A stretch of DNA of 5,006 nt from a bacterium (GTDB lineage Bacteria; Atribacterota; JS1; SB-45; 34-128). Below are positions 4,658-5,006 of the stretch, in pieces. A program made the translations under genes and the position numbers. The notes beneath the pieces are model-generated. The model did not search any database. It was not told where the DNA came from and saw nothing but the letters and a program-made list of their open reading frames with translations. Positions within the stretch are counted from its first letter, which is position 1. Every line of letters starts with the position of its first letter. The DNA lies in NCBI GenBank assembly GCA_018903015.1, contig JAHIPR010000312.1, positions 1 through 5,006 on the forward strand. The letters are read 5' to 3'.

Positions 4658-4681
4658 CACCACGGCACGCCGTGGTGCTAC
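4658..4681 (-). repeat. REP element, type A2, overlapping the dacB stop codon
   Basis: On the minus strand: GTAG, CACCACGGC, GT, GCCGTGGTG (perfect). The TAG at 4680-4678 terminates the DacB reading frame, and the first stem base directly follows the stop. Confidence 0.93.
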
Positions 4682-5006
4682 AAATTTTCGTAGATGTATT
4701 CTATTATTCTATTTTCAAAAATTTTGGGGTCGTTCTCTTCTTCTATAAATATAAAATTATTTTCCATAAGGCAAAAGACTATCCATCTCTTATTTTTAGT
4801 CTGTAATAAGCCAGCCAGTGCTGAAGCTGAGGATAAAGTCCCGGTCTTACCCCATACCTGAAAATGTCGACGTTCTTTTAAAGTCCCCCCCTCTTTGGTA
4901 CTGGCAAAATAATCCAGTATCTTAAAGTCGTATTTCTGGTAAAGGTAAGTAATTGCTTTAACCAGATGAGCAGGGGTCGTAAGATTATATTCAGATAGAC
5001 CACAGC
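4678..5006 (-). CDS. dacB: D-alanyl-D-alanine carboxypeptidase/endopeptidase, PBP4 (peptidase S13) family, C-terminal part
   Basis: The C-terminal 108 residues of a PBP4/DacB-type serine enzyme, which trims or cleaves D-Ala-containing peptidoglycan peptides in the periplasm. Visible family marks in order: CGLSEYNLTTPAHLV, matching the conserved segment usually written SGLSRxNxxTP; GGTLKERRH, matching the family's DGTLxxR; and VWGKTGTLSSASALAGLL with the KTG triad of the penicillin-binding active site. The catalytic Ser (SxxK) and SxN motifs lie beyond the right edge. The frame ends in EYIYENL and a TAG that belongs to a REP. No gene overlap: the next gene on this strand starts 380 nt downstream. 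Cysteine stands where many homologues have Ser before GLS. With the lytic transglycosylase at 1-2306 it gives the window a cell-wall remodelling theme, though the two genes are far apart. Confidence 0.9.
   Translation of the reverse strand, partial: CGLSEYNLTTPAHLVKAITYLYQKYDFKILDYFASTKEGGTLKERRHFQVWGKTGTLSSASALAGLLQTKNKRWIVFCLMENNFIFIEEENDPKIFENRIIEYIYENL

Larger units (their letters stand above)
4298..4677. other. Gene-free spacer between dacB and the HD-GYP gene
   Basis: This 380-base gap has two parts. From 4298 to about 4500 it is very AT-rich, with the HD-GYP ribosome site (GGAGG at 4315-4311) and a weak possible promoter. From 4505 it is a REP cluster: A1 at 4505, a half element and B element forming composite unit 3, and most of the A2 at 4658. 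I see no coding frame, tRNA or structured RNA beyond the REP hairpins. Confidence 0.75.

Overview
The window is AT-rich bacterial DNA in which every recognisable gene lies on the minus strand. Two envelope proteins, an exported TPR-lytic transglycosylase and a PBP4-type D,D-carboxypeptidase, suggest a diderm (Gram-negative-type) bacterium. The base composition, a solo HD-GYP protein and a heavy load of GC-rich palindromes fit an uncultured anaerobic lineage, but I cannot assign a phylum from the sequence.

Layout in genomic order: 1-2306, a Slt70-like lytic transglycosylase running off the left edge with only its extreme C-terminus missing. 2307-2458, a gene-free spacer filled with palindromic repeats. 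2459-3040, a REP-associated tyrosine transposase (RAYT, Y1/HUH type) that lacks a normal start codon. 3041-3273, a second repeat cluster. 3274-3513, a 79-codon remnant joining the first residues of a response-regulator receiver domain to the last third of an HD-GYP domain. 3514-3586, a spacer with one repeat. 3587-4297, an intact small HD-GYP protein. 4298-4677, a 380-base gap with an AT-rich leader and four repeats. 4678-5006, the C-terminus of a PBP4/DacB-family enzyme running off the right edge.

The most striking content is a REP family: thirteen copies (twelve essentially complete, one half) of a 24-nt element made of the tetranucleotide GTAG followed by a 9-bp stem with a 2-nt centre. 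Type A elements (stem beginning CAG, CAC or CAA) all have GTAG on the minus strand. Type B elements (stem beginning GGA) all have GTAG (one has GTAA) on the plus strand. Three A-B pairs share a 39-40-nt AT-rich linker and form a repeated composite of 87-88 bp, like a BIME. The RAYT gene in the middle is the obvious candidate for the enzyme that spread them, so the region is a candidate REP/RAYT system.

The repeats interact closely with the genes. In three genes (RAYT, the HD-GYP remnant and dacB) the TAG stop codon is the TAG of a REP GTAG, so the mRNA hairpin begins at the base after the stop. In the intact HD-GYP gene the GTAG begins 2 nt past the stop. A degenerate B element lies inside the RAYT coding sequence and is translated in frame. 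The two cell-wall genes (synthesis-side trimming by DacB, glycan cleavage by Slt) and the signalling genes are probably separate transcription units on one strand, separated by REP hairpins.
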